DNA of 64,000 bases, taken from contig NC_060018.1 in NCBI RefSeq assembly GCF_021134715.1, forward strand, positions 6,155,501-6,219,500, written 5' to 3'. The stretch's first letter is position 1, and each line of letters begins with the position of its first letter. Positions 53,970 to 64,000 of the stretch are shown in pieces. The position numbers were made by a program, and so were the translations under genes. The stretch comes from Daphnia pulex. Taxonomy: Eukaryota > Arthropoda > Branchiopoda > Diplostraca > Daphniidae. The notes beneath the pieces were generated by a model. That model was given only the letters and a program-made list of their open reading frames with translations, ran no database searches and was not told the DNA's origin.

Positions 53970-56865
53970 TCCACGGTAAATCTCAACAGTCTGTGTAGCA
54001 GTCGCGGCATCCTAAGACTGAATACGACGGAAAGCGCAACAGGAACACAGGCACAAGAGAGAGAAAAAAACCCGTTACGTTTCAACCTTTGGAATCGGTT
54101 CCCACCGCTCGAAACTGTTTTCTCGTGAAGAGCTTTAATGACAGTTAAAAAGTACCGCCCACAAATCGGGCAAGGACCGAGCAAACCGCATCGGAACTCG
54201 GCAGCAGACTGGACTAAATAGAATGATAGTATTATACCTTTCTTTTAATACATTGAATCCGATGTGGTTAGTAAATTCGAGCATACACAAAAAAGAAGTT
54301 TTGACAGGAAAGAGGAGGGTCAGCTTCGTCTTCAATGGCGTAGAGGCATTGCCAGATCTCGACATTTCTGACAACACACCCTACATAAACATAACACGCA
54401 ATGAAAAATGGAAAATAGACATATATTCAACGGGAATGGTGCATTCCGACAGGTTTCCTGCCAGCCCTCCGTTTAGTGATTTTGTAATTAGAAAGTTGGA
54501 CTGAAATCTCTTGACTAAATCATCAAAAACAGTTGGCGCTGTTGATAACGAACAACATCACGAGTTTGAGCTTTCGTTTCCGTAATGGGAGGCTATCGTC
54601 CATGAAAGAGAAAGTTCCCATTTCTCTGAGGGCAATTATTCTTTAAAGATTTCAGATAAGGTCGCATTTTAGTTGTTTTTTCAGATATTCATATACAGTC
54701 GCACACCTATATGCAGATTGAGCTAGAGGCCAACATGTGTGATCCCTCTGGCTAAAGAAAGTGCTCATTTCAATTTATAGATGGGACATATAAGAAGGAA
54801 AACAAATTGAATCGGATACACCACCTCTTTTTCTGTTGCACAACGTGAACGTGACAGTTGGCTCAGTGTATTGATTTAGCAGTTTATTATCTCTCTGCAT
54901 CAATCGAAAAAGTCGAAACCAGCAGTTGCTGAACTAACACTAATTTAAGTTGTGTAGAAAACAGCTAGTCAATTCTAATTTTTCATATTCTCCGAAAGAA
55001 GAATCGATACAAGAATTGAACCGATTTAGAAATCTGGTTAGATGGTTTTTATATCCCGACATGAAATACGGGGGTGGGTGGGAAGACTCCCGCAGCCCAA
55101 CAAGATTGCCTCATAAAAACTCTGCATCCAGTATCTAAGGTGCGCTGCTTTCACGTTTGTTCCCATCCCGAAAGGTGTGTGGTAGACGAGGACAAACAGT
55201 AGGCAATGTCCGAGAATATTCGATCCGTTTCCTCGAGATTAAACCGTGTGTGTGTTCAACATGCCGAGCTATAGCACTGCACAGCAGTGAATGAGAATGT
55301 AAGCTCAGTCCAGGCTATAAAAGCGCGGGGGGTTTCTATCCTACTTGAATGGTCCTCAATCAAAAGAATATCACCCCATTTTTTTGTATTCTACAGGATC
55401 GGATTTAACAGGAAAAAAGGAAATCGGAGGATGTTGTGTGTGGGTCTCGACGTATAAGATTCCGCGACACACGCGTCGATTTAATAATCTCAGGTCCGCA
55501 GTTCAATAATAACCCCTTTGCTGGGTTTACGTACATGGAAATGTGTCCTTTCTTTGGATGTGAATAAGCAAAAAAGATGTAAGGAAGATGTATGCCTCTA
55601 TAGGCATCGATGAATTCCCACTCGCTGATGTGCGTGTTATGTGCAAGTCTTTGGACAAGTGAAACTTTGGGTGGTATATTGCGCACACCGTCCACATTCG
55701 CCGCTCTACTCGGCAAACTTCAGTGGGAACCTTAACCAGGCGTGTTTCTGGATACTTTGAGACTGATGTTCGACGTCATTCATGTGAAGCTTAATTTATT
55801 TACATAATTGTCGGAAACATATGATTTACTTATTTACCTTTAGCTTTATTTTGCTCCGAGTGTAGTAGTATAGACAATAGACTATTACAGTATAGATGAC
55901 GCTCGTCCAATTGGCAGCTACATTTGTTCTTGTGAATTCATTCGCCAGAGTGGTAAAGATCATTACATGCACAATTAGTCTCTCTTGTGTTCTAGTTCAG
56001 GATTGCTGCCCAAGGACAGTCGAACTATATTACCACCCTACTGCAAAGCCACTCCTATACCTGAGAACATACCGTAGCCCAACAGGGGAAGAACTTTTGA
56101 ACTGTATTTAGAGCAACTTTGTGAACTACACTACACCAACAGAAAGCTCTTACTACAAGCGAGAGATGAACAACTTTTTTTGGAGGGAAAATATCACTGG
56201 AACTTTGGTATCCATGAACGAATTCGTATATATACAAACCGCAAAGTTCATCTTGGTCGTCGTGATGAAAGTGCACGTACACAGAGATGGTGTGGATAAA
56301 GTTGATCAATTGTTAACTCACAATGTTTGCCATATTGCTTGCCATCATATTAACTGTGCTACAGGCATCAGGATTTCTGACATTTCTTTCATGAATCTTG
56401 TTCGTCCAAGGGGATTCGTGAATCGGACTGAATGACTTTTTTCTATCCTCCAGCGATCGACGGTCGATAAGGACACACGCTTCTTTTTCTCTTCCGGCGC
56501 GATCGTTAAACTATTGCTGGATAGAATAAGGAGCGCTAAATCGGCTTCGATGATGATGGATGTCGCCCGTTGCTGCTGCTGATAACAAAGTTGGACGAAA
56601 CAGGATGCATCCATTCGCAATAGTTCGTTTCAGCCCGGAAAAGTATAGAGAGAGAGAGTCGGGAGCAAGCTTTTGCTTTAGGATAGGAAATTAACATATT
56701 TAGCTTTTGCTTCAAGTAGTTGTCGACAAGTTGGCCGTCCACCCTTTTCTCCTTCAACTGCTGCCAGATGACCGGACTGAATTATTCGGCTTCCCTTTTT
56801 TTTGCGCACTGCAATGCGTGTGCTGTGCTGTGACGACTGTCTTCACGCAGCTCCCAGTGTCCGTA
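53970..56865. other. Non-coding region between RhoGAP and DH31
   Basis: 2.9 kb that includes the RhoGAP 5' UTR and promoter and the far upstream region of DH31. Frames at 54223-54504 and 55405-55716 show no recognisable domain. The only item of interest is a plus-strand frame at 55896-56435, listed separately. Confidence 0.4.
55896..56435 (+). pseudogene. Open frame of 180 codons broken by one TAG; possible secreted protein or decayed gene
   Basis: The frame begins MTLVQLAATFVLVNSFARVV, with a signal-peptide-like hydrophobic start. It runs through a cysteine-containing segment (QDCCPRTVELYYHP, EELLNCI), meets a TAG at 56109-56111 and continues in the same frame for 107 codons to TGA at 56433. 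The second part has N-glycosylation sequons (NYT, NIT, NRT) and a Cys/His cluster (VCHIACHHINC). A possible intron after 55950 does not keep the frame. I do not recognise the protein. It may be a young pseudogene, a stop-readthrough gene, or chance. Confidence 0.3.
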
Positions 56866-56964
56866 TGACGTCAGCGTAGGCGTGGAGCTGCCGCCCCGCA
56901 CGTTCTCTCTCTCCGCGATGCGGACGGTTGTTCCCCCTCTTGTCCCGAACGCCCGGTTATAAAA
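56866..56964 (+). promoter_or_regulatory. DH31 promoter: CRE and TATA box
   Basis: A full CRE, TGACGTCA (56866-56873), stands 85 bp upstream of a TATAAAA box (56958-56964). Transcription would start about 30 bp downstream, near 56990, leaving a 5' UTR of about 220 nt before the DH31 ATG if unspliced. A TATA box with a CRE is typical of neuropeptide genes; cAMP control is an inference. Confidence 0.65.
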
Positions 56965-57211
56965 GGCCGGACTCGAGATGCCGAAGGCCATAGCAGGTCC
57001 GGACGATTCAGTCAACGAGGGCAACCAACCTCTCTCTCTCCTTCGACCACTCCGACATTATCACGTACGCCCAACGACCAGTGGTTTAACCTTATATCTC
57101 CGCGACATTTTTTTCCAGGATCTTATCCAGTGCTGAAAGTCCACCATTAAACGATTGTCCTACCAATTAGAAATCACACACGCTCTGAATAAAAAACAAA
57201 CAACAGCCAAA

Positions 57212-58745
57212 ATGTCCCGCTTCGTAATGACCATATTCTTTCTGTTGGTGGCCTGTTTGGCTCTCATCGTTCCAGGAAGCGCAGCACCGCCCAGGTAAGG
57301 CAAAAACTTTGCTTCCAATCATCTCGATTATTAACTCATTAGAAAGCGATATCCTGTATGTGTATACCTGTGTATTATAGCGGCCGCAATTTTTACCGTG
57401 TATTACAAAACCAAAGTTTCCCTTTTTTCCAGCAATGCACTCTGTCTCTCTCGGTGTGATATTAATGGCTGCTAGATATAGCGGATGAAACATGATCCCT
57501 CGAATGAAAGTTGGTCAATCGTCGAAGGTCCCATCCGTATAGTTGTCCACAATAAATAGTAAACCTGCTGCTGCTGCAAACACTGCTCATGTATTGCTCT
57601 CTTCTCCTAATGATGCCTTCTCGCGAGAGCAACACGCACAATTTCTTTTTATTTATGTTTTCGTGTGATGTTACTATTTCCGCTATATAGCTTGATAGGG
57701 TAGATGGTAGAAATCGATGTCTATAGCTGCTGGGAGTCTCATCTTTTAGGTGCTGACATTTGATATCGTTTTGATCCTTTAACAATGCTGATGGCCTTTG
57801 TAATTTAGAAAAGACAAAAAGAAAATCATATCTTCTCGATAGCGTGTTTGATCTCTTGAAATTACCTGTACCTTATTTCAGGCAAAGCTTGAAGTGGAGG
57901 AAGTTCTGGTAAGACGAAATCGAGCTCTCTTTTCAAATCAGTTTTCGTGTTCTATAATATATATTCCTAGTATTTGCTATGATTTCACACGTTTACATCA
58001 TACATCTCACAAATCCAATACGTCAAGACCAGATCAAATAAATGAAGGGTTTCCCTACTCATTCAGTGCTGAGACTGTAGTGCCCTCAATATGCTCCGGA
58101 AGTGGCCAGGATTTTTTCTTTCCCTGCTCGAGGCGCACAAGTGAGGCTTAGAAGTGGGGGAACCCTTGTTGTCGAGTCTTGCTGAAAAAAAACAAACAAT
58201 TCCCTCATAAAGTTATGCTTAGATGTAGTGTGCTATAGCTATAACATCTCCCCCCATATAAGAATCGAATTTTTGGGTTCAATTCAATGTATATTACCAT
58301 TCAAATCTGAGTGGGTTTTAGTGTCAAGAACCTTGCAATGGTTTGATGATTGATAACAACATTTTGGCTTTTTCTTACATTATTTGTAGGAGACCCATGT
58401 TAGTTGATCTGGATGATCCTGACAGCGTGATGGAGGTTATCACGCGATTGGAGCGCAGCTTGTTGCGCAATTCCGATTACGAACAGTAAGTAAAATATTG
58501 AATAAGGACTCGATTGAAACTCTTTTCACTCTGAATTTTTGTCGTTCCGCCGTTTATGTGATTGGCATCCCTTCAGCCAGAAAAGAGGAGTCGATTTCGG
58601 ACTCGGTCGTGGCTACTCCGGGTCTCAAGCGGCTAAGCACCTAATGGGTTTAGCAGCAGCTAATTACGCCATCGGACCCGGCCGTAAGCGCCGTGACACG
58701 ACGGAGTCCACTCCCGAAGACGTCAAGACCGGAGCAATCAACTAG
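57212..58745 (+). CDS. DH31: Diuretic hormone 31 (calcitonin-like) precursor
   Basis: Neuropeptide precursor for the calcitonin-related DH31, a ligand of class B GPCRs acting through cAMP. Exons 57212-57294, 57882-57908, 58390-58485 and 58577-58745 give 124 residues; leaving out the 27-nt exon gives 115. Residues 1-25 are a signal peptide ([16 protein letters not shown]). The mature peptide lies between a KR site and GRKRR. It starts [14 protein letters not shown], ends [10 protein letters not shown], is exactly 31 residues long and has a Gly for C-terminal amidation. It is almost the same as crustacean DH31 and differs from insect forms mainly by Val-Asp-Phe near the start. The propeptide ([16 protein letters not shown]) and C-terminal flank are acidic. 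Confidence 0.97.
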
Positions 58746-61700
58746 AAAAGAAAATCCTTGGACCGCGCCGTCTCGCCGATTTTCTTCCTTACTCCCGTCC
58801 CCCTGTGTCCCAACATAAGAAATGCATGCCTCTTCTCTCTCTCTCTCTTCTCTTTCTCTGCTCTGTGTTATTAGTCATTTTCAATCGGCTTCCTAATTTA
58901 TATATTTAGGCCCTATATATATAAATACAATATATTAACGATTGATTTCGGTGGTGGCTTAATGCTGTGAAACGATTTCGAGCCAACATTTGTCTGGTTT
59001 TTATTTTCAGTTCTCTCCTTTACTGTTCATGTTGAAAAATACAATTTGCTACTTGAAACCGCAATTTAACAAAAATGATCAAACCCAGTAAATAGGCTTA
59101 CATACATACATCTGTAACATGCTTATAGAAATTATATATATAGTCTGCCAATAGCTTTCGCAGTTATATTATACAGTTCCTTCTTCCACTTCAAATCCTA
59201 CACTACTAACAACGCAGAGCAAAAATTGTTTTGGCTGTCCACATTTTTGATTGATTTGCTCCCCCCTCCAAAGACACGCCATTCTTTATGTTATGAAAAC
59301 CAAACAGCACGGACCGCCTCACGTTACATGAATCCAAATATTCATTGATCTCATCTCATATAGTGTCCGTCACGCGAAATGAACACTTGTGGCGTGAAAT
59401 TCGTGTTTGAAAAAGAAAAGAAAAAATTACATTGAAAAGAGAAAATCAAGAACAAATTTTATTCCTTCCTTCAAATATTTTCAATGTTGATTGTGTGGAC
59501 TCACCATACACACCAGATGACAAATACACGCTCTTCTCTAAAATGAATAGTCGCGTCCCTCAGCGATTTGATAAATCAAAATCACATATAAAAATGATGG
59601 GATATAGTACATAGAGAGATGAGAAAGGATTCGGTTGCTGCTGCGGTAGACAGGACGTATTCAAGGGCGCTGGGTGGTTACAAATGTCGTGGTAGAGTTA
59701 TATACAGTGCGTATATTTCAAGAGAGCGCGACAATGGACTCGCACGCTGTGACGGTATAGTCATCGCCGTTCTTCACAATATAAAAGGGAATAAGAATCT
59801 TCAGTCGGCCGCAGCTGTGATTAGATTGTCTTGTTTGTCTCGCTCCTTGTTCCGGTCGATCAACTATCCACCCACAGCAGTCCCGGCACAACAACCCTCT
59901 CTCTTCGTGTGTAACGTGACAGAAATTGCCGACACCCTATCAGTCTCTTTCCTCATTTCTATCTTCTGCTTCGGTTTTTTATTCTTCTTGTTCTTTTATA
60001 AGGACAAACGTATGATTATAAAGTATTGCTTGTATATTGTTTGCGAAATATACAGATTGCATGCTGGAATAATATTGTCGATTAGACCAGCAGCAGAGCA
60101 GTGGGTAAATTTCTCGGGAATTAGAAGATCGGCTAAATTATATCCGGACTATTGCATGCTGAATGTTTCCATATTTATTTCGGTTCACATTTCTAATAAC
60201 TGCAGACTGACAGCGGGAAAAATTGCCGCGCCAACCATGTCAAACTTTAAGGGTTCTCCTCCTCCTCGTATAGATTTGAGTTGGTATTATACATTTATTC
60301 CGTTCGAACCGCATGGGAATTTGGTTCGTCATTACGAATTATAATTGTCTTGGACAAAAAGGATCGCTTCTGCTTGGACGCAGTAAACAGCACGCAAGTT
60401 TATTGATGCGTGATGCAGCAGGATTATCGTCTGATTTGAATTCTGGAATAACCATTGCGTTACAGAGCGCAAGTACCGGCAAGTAGATACGTAACACACA
60501 CGGGAATTATTACAGCCTGTTGTACACTTGTACCCAGTTCCCCTCGATTGATTTCACAGCGACTGTCTGTAATTACCGCGGAGTGGTTTTCTATTGACAA
60601 AAACTATACTTCTATAGCAAATTGAAACCTACTATATATAGACTTGCCGGTCGCTGTAAGACGATTCTCGACTCAATTTATTCCTTCGAGAGGGACGTGA
60701 AATGTTAAAATTGCTGTGAAAGCTTTCTATACAGCACGTACCATCTTCTGGCGTTCTTCTCCTTCCGTAAATCGCCATACATAAAACGCTTCCCACACAG
60801 ATAGATATAGGCTATTACACTCTGCATATAGTACATTTTTTGATTAGTTGGATCAAACACTCTACATACGCCCTCACTCATAAAGGACAAAATTAGCCAT
60901 CTGCAAAGGATTGGATTCCGCCGACCTTATCCGGAACAGTAGACACCATATACAGCAGCATTGTGCGCACAGCAGTCAATCTAATAACCGGCTCTGTAAA
61001 TTCGGGAATAATGTTATACAAGAGAATGTGTCACATCCACTATACCCAGTAAGCTCGAACAATGCAGCACATCCAGCGCGAATCGTATAGCCCTGCCAAG
61101 TATATACGGTACAATGTAGCTTACAGTGTATTAGACACTACGTCAAACATCAGCTGACGTCCCAATGTGCAGCAATATGACAGAGACCCATAAAATAAAA
61201 ACTCAAGTAGCTTATGTATAGCTACTAGCAGCAGCAGCCACAAGTCCTATATATTTTTAGATGGAAATGGTTGACCTTATTCCATTTTCTTATATTTCCG
61301 GGCTTTCACATCGTACAACGCATTATCTTTAATGTTATTATGTGATGGGGGAAAGGCTGTATAGGATCGAACGATCGGTCGGTCGGTATGAGCGCTGCGC
61401 TTGGCCCCGAATCCATTAATTAATTGATATCGAATCCAAATGGATTGCTGCTGCCCATTGTGGATGTACAGTCTGTATAAGCTTTGGGCTGGTTTGGTAC
61501 ATCTTTCTCCGTTTTCTTCGTCGTCTTTTTTTTCTCTCTCTCTCTCCCATTCTTGTTTATTTCGATTTTTTGTTTGTGTAAATCTCTTTTCGTTGACGTC
61601 GTCTTTTTCGGTCCAGTGAAAAAGCAAAGACCGTGATAGATGCGAGTGGTGACATCCGACATCAGCGAACTGTGTGTTGCGCATCGCGTGTATAGCCTAC

Positions 61701-64000
61701 ACAGCAGCACAGGGCGGAGGCGTCGCAGTCTTTTTCCCTCTCCTTAGTACAATCTAATCGAAATAGCTTAAACCGGATGACGCACCAGTGGTCCATTCAA
61801 TTTCATTGTCATATAGAAAAAATTCCTTTGCTTCAATCCTGAACAAAAAGGACTTTGCTGAATGATCGCATGTACGAATCATACGCTCCTGCTCCGAGTT
61901 TTTATACCATGTAGCCCGCGTACACAATAAAAGGGTATAAGGCTAGACTGTGTAGTAAACCCATAAGAAAAGCCTTTTAAATGTGGCCTATAGAGTGCAT
62001 TATTCAAGATTTCTTTCGAAAGAAAGTTGCTGATGCTCTTCCCAGTATAGACTGTCTAAACTCGTTGCTGCTCATCTTTTCTTCAAAATGTGGTTGCATG
62101 CATATTCTGTGTGTAACCCTCTAGGCTTCTTATATAGCCCATCTTTACAATGCAATCCTTGCTGCTGCTGGAAATGCAACTTGATAGCTTCTGTGAGGGA
62201 AAAAGATTTGATGGTGCTGAAACCCTTTAAGTTTTAGCATTTTAAAGTCGCCGGTGCTATAAGGTAAATTAAGTTTATAGTATAATAACATCTTTTTGAT
62301 AGCACACAAATTGCTTATCATATGGGCTCTTTCAATATGTTGTTGTATTCTATTGAAGACTGACAATTTCGAAAGTCATAATAAGAGCGGGTCGAAGCGT
62401 GTAGTATACTTTAAACTGGCCATCCCTTTTTGCTGCTGCACACAATTAGGTTTTTGGTGTCTATAAGGAATTTTTATCACCTCAAACTAGTGCTTGGCTC
62501 AAGAGAAATATTAAAGAGTTTATCTTTCTTCATTCAGAGATGAAAAACGAGAAAGAAACTGCTCTCTTTATTCACGACGTTCGAAATTGGCTAGCTGGCT
62601 TTCTCAGTGCCCAATACGTTTAGTTCATTTTTTTCCCGACCGAGAGAGTCCTTAAAATTTTCATTTCACACAATAGACTTTTCGTTTTTAATGTGGCCCC
62701 AGCATATAGCCAAACCGGCGTTGGTATCGGAGCGCGCGATCAAGCGTGAAGTGTGTACTATTAGTAGTAATGGTTTTAAGATCAGCACTGTTTCCACTTT
62801 GCTGGGCCGATAGTCGAGATGCGTTCGATAGTCTCCGGCAAATGACAAGGGAATGAAAGAAATGGATGGGGTCTCTTAAAAAACAGTTCCTTTATACGAT
62901 GAAGGAATATAATCATTCGTGACCTTTTTAATGCATTCCACCACCAATTTGTTTAACAGATCACCATCGTTTTTCCGCTCGACTTTTATCTTTGTGTTGG
63001 GCGATATATAGTATAAATTCTAGGTTTTATTACAATTTATATTTCTACATCGCAGCGTCCAATAACAAGCCAGATTCATTGAGCTCTTCGTAATGCATTC
63101 GGCGCTGCAAAGAACTGAATCAATTTAGGCCTTATAATATAATATGCATGGGAAATTAATTGGTATTTCCGGGTATTTCTAGGGGCAAGATTGATGTTTT
63201 CTGATCCTATTATTCTAAATTGCTTGGTCAACTTTGGGTCCTCTGCAAACAGATCCATAAATCCTTCAAGTCGAATGTGAAAATGTTTGCTGCCTTAAGT
63301 TAACGGTGGTTAAATGTTCTGTCCCTGTATTTTGAAATGTCGAGCACAAAGAATTGAAACGGAAGTAAAAAGGAAATTCAAAGGAAAACAACATTAAAAT
63401 AAAATAACCCAAAAGGTTGACGGTTTTTCATTTTCACGGATATAATAGTTTTAGTTGTCGATTGATTGTCGTGTAAAATGCGAAAAAGACTATTAGGCCT
63501 ATTATCTTATTCTTATGTTTTTTCTTACGTCACAGATTTACTCAAATGAGTTGAACTGATTACTAAATCATTAATTATTATTATGATCGCCTTAATATGG
63601 CTATTAGCCGATGGCCGTATTATCGCCGAGTTATCCTTTATAAAACGCAAAAGCTCAAAGGGGGAGGAGCTTGTGAGTCATATAAAAATTTAACTCGTGA
63701 AGTCATGACTGCATTTATGTGTCTAGTTTCTAGTTAGCAACTTTACCGCTAGATGCGTTTTTTTACAGGTCAGCAGGGGATGGGATGGGTACCAAACGAT
63801 CACTTTTTTGAAATTTTTTTCTAAAAATCGATTTGGAATTTGTCAGAATTTTTCAAAGTCAAAAAGTTGTCGCATTTGAAAACCAAATATGAATAATAAT
63901 GAACAAAAAATTATCTATTATTCAGCTGGTCAGGATGGTGGCGCCACGAGGCGAGTAGAATAAAAAATCGTTAGTTGGTTGTATATGTAGCATAGATGCG
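58746..64000. other. Gene-poor right end, including DH31 3' UTR
   Basis: 5.25 kb in which I can support no gene. The first few hundred bases are DH31 3' UTR. An unusually long plus-strand frame lies at 59619-60344 (241 codons), treated as a finding because nothing else supports it. Minus-strand frames at 61277-61710 are Lys/Glu-rich products of simple repeats. Scattered CAGCAG runs and TATA-like sequences (e.g. TTTATAAAA at about 63637) may be regulatory sequence of a gene beyond the edge. Confidence 0.4.

Noticed and set aside
61277-61710. Two overlapping minus-strand frames of 96 and 135 codons
   Set aside because: Lys/Glu/Arg-rich part is a translation of a TC microsatellite; no domain or splice support.

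Overview
This is a gene-dense arthropod nuclear window with many very short introns (about 55-75 nt, GT-AG). A calcitonin-like diuretic hormone of crustacean type (DH31) and the overall gene compactness point to a branchiopod such as Daphnia. The genus is an inference; that it is a crustacean-like arthropod is well supported. I see no tRNA, rRNA, CRISPR array or recognisable transposon.

Layout. 1-1035 (-): RSAD1, a HemW-like radical SAM protein, running off the left edge. 1775-2240 (+): DDA1, a subunit of DDB1-CUL4 ubiquitin ligases. 2821-4495 (-): AP-5 complex mu subunit. 7546-14470 (+): an SLC7 light-chain amino-acid transporter (b(0,+)AT type) with two sets of mutually exclusive exons. 15443-17406 (-): DNA primase large subunit. 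18033-18179 (-): a small unassigned coding exon. 18271-20356 (+): fucose-1-phosphate guanylyltransferase. 20600-26285 (-): DENND5-type Rab GEF. 28640-31260 (-): cyclin D, with about 2 kb of 3' UTR and several kb of non-coding 5' flank. 36081-36963 (+): mitochondrial ribosomal protein L21. 37607-38547 (-): an unrecognised zinc-finger protein. 39362-40976 (+): phosphoglycerate kinase. 42284-48030 (+): liprin-alpha. 51835-53969 (-): a RhoGAP. 57212-58745 (+): DH31 precursor. From 58746 to the right edge I find no supported gene.

The genes are mostly unrelated housekeeping, signalling and neuro-endocrine genes, packed head-to-head or tail-to-tail; there is no operon. Exon structures were read by hand from splice signals and homology. 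For most genes the joined exons give an exact multiple of three and a length close to the known family.

The most interesting structure is in the SLC7 transporter. A two-exon module encoding the end of TM2 and TM3 is duplicated in tandem (10940-11307 and 11571-11958), and the exon encoding TM8 is also duplicated (13101-13204 and 13531-13634). Reading-frame phase allows an 'a' first exon only with an 'a' second exon, a 'b' only with a 'b', and exactly one TM8 exon. This predicts four transporters from one gene, differing in substrate-site helices. Other points of note are a DDA1 first coding exon holding only the ATG, a GC-AG intron in PGK, a 27-nt microexon in DH31, and a 180-codon secreted-type frame interrupted by a single TAG.
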